In this document: positions 62,629-64,000 of the stretch, one piece after another | Layout of the letters: every line of letters starts with the position of its first letter | How positions within the stretch are numbered: position 1 is the stretch's first letter | Assembly: GCF_002848345.1 (NCBI RefSeq) | Contig: NZ_CP025429.1 | Coordinates: 1,302,001 to 1,366,000 of the forward strand | Direction: 5' to 3' | Origin: Chromobacterium sp. ATCC 53434 | GTDB lineage: Bacteria; Pseudomonadota; Gammaproteobacteria; Burkholderiales; Chromobacteriaceae | Length of the DNA: 64,000 bases | The notes under the pieces: model-generated | Databases searched by the model: none | Told to the model about the DNA's origin: nothing | Seen by the model: only the letters and a program-made list of their open reading frames with translations | Made by a program: the position numbers and the translations under genes

Positions 62629-63024
62629 ATGGTGGATTACGAAGCCTACCGCAGCTACCACGCGGTAAACCTGGAGTCGCAGACCCACTCCGCCAGTCAG
62701 GTCGAGCTGGTGCTGGTGCTGTTCGACGGCCTGCTGGAGGAGATCGCCCGCGCCCGCGGCCATATCGAACAGCGGCGTTACGAACAGAAGGGCGACAGCA
62801 TCAGCAAGTGCATCAACATCCTCAACGGCCTGTCCAGCGCGCTGGACTTCGAGGCCGGCGGCGATGTGGTCACCAATCTGGCCCGCCTGTACGACTACTG
62901 CGCGCACAAGCTGTACCAGGCCAGCATCGAGCTGGACGCCGAGGCGCTGGCCGAGGCCGAGTCGCTGATCGTCAAGCTCAAGGGCGGCTGGGTCGGCGTG
63001 CGGGACCAGCATGCCGAGGCCTGA
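62629..63024 (+). CDS. fliS: flagellar export chaperone FliS (LafC)
   Basis: A 131-residue helical chaperone that holds flagellin in the cytosol before export. YEAYRSYHAVNLESQT at the start and LFDGLLEEIARARGHIEQRR are characteristic. It overlaps the next gene by 14 bases. Confidence 0.93.
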   Translation: MVDYEAYRSYHAVNLESQTHSASQVELVLVLFDGLLEEIARARGHIEQRRYEQKGDSISKCINILNGLSSALDFEAGGDVVTNLARLYDYCAHKLYQASIELDAEALAEAESLIVKLKGGWVGVRDQHAEA

Positions 63025-63298
63025 CACGGCGCGCTGGTGCCGCGAGATCGCCGCCGCCACCGAACGGCGGGACTGGACGGCGCTGGCGGCGCTGGACGCT
63101 GGCCTGCGCGTCCGGCTGGCGGCGCCGGACTGCGATCTGACGCCGGAGGACAGGGCGGCGCTGGGCGCCGCCTATCGCGGCGCGCTGGCGCAGAGCCGGG
63201 GCGAGCTGGACGAATTGCAGCACAGGCTGGCCGGACTCGGCCGGCAGCGCGAAGGCCAGCTGGCCTACGCGCAATTCAGCGAATGGGAACAAGCATGA
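63011..63298 (+). CDS. FliT-like flagellar chaperone (LafD position)
   Basis: A 95-residue helical, Arg/Ala-rich protein with no distinctive motif. Position after fliS and before fliK, overlapping both, matches lafD of Vibrio and the FliT chaperone slot. Function is inferred from context alone. Confidence 0.65.
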   Translation: MPRPDTARWCREIAAATERRDWTALAALDAGLRVRLAAPDCDLTPEDRAALGAAYRGALAQSRGELDELQHRLAGLGRQREGQLAYAQFSEWEQA

Positions 63299-64000
63299 GC
63301 AGAGTGGCACCGCCGCAGATTCCAACTTCGCCGTTGCAGGCCGGCGGCGACGCCGTCGCCGCCGCGCAGGACGACCTGGCTAGCCTGGACGCCGCGCCGG
63401 ATCTTGATTTCGCCGGCGCGATGCAGGCGGCGGGCCGGCCGGACGACACGGCGGCCGCCTTGCCGGACGCCGTCGCCTTGCCGACCTTGCCGGCCGATGC
63501 CGCCGGCACGAGGATGCCGCTGCCGAAGCAGCCGGGCGAGACGGACGACGGCGACAAGGACGACGATGCGCCGCGCCGGCCCGACCCGGTGGCGCTGAGT
63601 CCGGCGATGCTGCCGTCGCCGCTGTTGGCGGCCTTGTTGCCGCAGCAGCAGCCGGCCGCCGTCCGGCCGCGGGAGAACATCGCCGTCGACGCCGCGCCGG
63701 CAAGTCCGGCCGCGGCGCCCGCGCCGACGCCGCTTGCCGCCAAGGCGCTGGCGTCGCAACTGGCCGAGCTGGCCGCGCCGCTCGAGCAGCCGGCGCCGGT
63801 GGCCGCGATCTTGCCGCCGCCGGCCGCGCCGGTGGCGGAGCAACCGTCCCGGCCGGCGGAAAGCTTCACCCTGGCCCTGCCGCCGACGCAGCCGGACAGC
63901 TGGAGCGGCAAGTTGCAGACGGCGCTCGGCGAGCGGCTGCCGCAGTGGGTCGGCCAGAACATGGACCGCGCGACGCTGAGGCTGGACCCGCCGGCGCTGG
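63295..64000 (+). CDS. fliK: flagellar hook-length control protein FliK (LafE), 5' part
   Basis: The first 235 codons of a gene that runs off the right edge. The ATG overlaps the FliT-like stop. A long Ala/Pro-rich and acidic linker (DDGDKDDDAP near residue 83) of low complexity is typical of the FliK ruler region. The window ends in the start of the conserved C-terminal switch domain, LPQWVGQNMDRATLRLDPPA. It should measure hook length and signal FlhB. Confidence 0.88.
   Translation, partial: MSRVAPPQIPTSPLQAGGDAVAAAQDDLASLDAAPDLDFAGAMQAAGRPDDTAAALPDAVALPTLPADAAGTRMPLPKQPGETDDGDKDDDAPRRPDPVALSPAMLPSPLLAALLPQQQPAAVRPRENIAVDAAPASPAAAPAPTPLAAKALASQLAELAAPLEQPAPVAAILPPPAAPVAEQPSRPAESFTLALPPTQPDSWSGKLQTALGERLPQWVGQNMDRATLRLDPPAL

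Overview
The window is a high-GC chromosomal segment from a betaproteobacterium. It is most likely a Chromobacterium or a close Neisseriales relative. This rests on the cmk-rpsA-ihfB-lapA-lapB-pyrF block, the LPS-heptose genes beside it, and a second, lateral-type flagellar gene set; Chromobacterium is known to carry a polar flagellum plus lateral ones. The species cannot be fixed from the sequence alone. I see no rRNA, tRNA, CRISPR array, intact insertion sequence or phage gene.

Layout. 1-928: a decayed 3' fragment of a fructose-PTS gene, then AT-rich sequence without a gene. 929-3899: an AT-rich surface-polysaccharide cassette (ABC exporter permease and ATPase, GT9 glycosyltransferase). 3997-10278: the fructose PTS operon fruB-fruK-fruA with a divergent LacI-family regulator and a clear promoter/operator region. 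10280-12693: cytochrome b561, a MazG-like hydrolase and aroA. 12873-22076: housekeeping and envelope genes (cmk, rpsA, ihfB, lapA, lapB, pyrF, ugd, hldA, a DUF924 gene, hldD). 22136-24500: a PdhR-like regulator, cheV and a small membrane protein. 24678-30368: a lactate-utilisation operon (lutA-lutC-lutB-dld) with a perfect PdhR-type operator. 30434-34852: cysM, a glutathione transferase, a periplasmic binding protein, zapE and mgtC. 35149-40987: a ribose operon (rbsK-D-A-C-B) followed by a Cra-like regulator. 41004-43734: a family III CoA-transferase with unusual domain order and a serine-carboxypeptidase-like protein that has lost its catalytic residues.

43920-64000 is a lateral flagellar region. 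It holds the flagellin gene, a secreted domain protein plus hybrid histidine kinase, a RelE/HigB-type toxin-antitoxin pair, a BetR-like HTH plus receiver regulator, then two divergent operons. The leftward operon is fliM-fliN-fliP-fliQ-fliR-flhB-flhA and the rightward one is fliE-F-G-H-I-J followed by fliD-fliS-fliT-like-fliK. The order matches the laf/lfi systems of Vibrio and Aeromonas but lacks a lafK-type activator at the usual place. fliK runs off the right edge.

The points most worth a second look are: the S10-fold protein with all three catalytic positions replaced; a canonical EF-hand loop inside the flagellar cap protein; the two-component module lying between the flagellin and the basal-body genes; the truncated FliM and the NPSH variant in FlhB; and the pairing of the PdhR-like regulator with the lactate operon.
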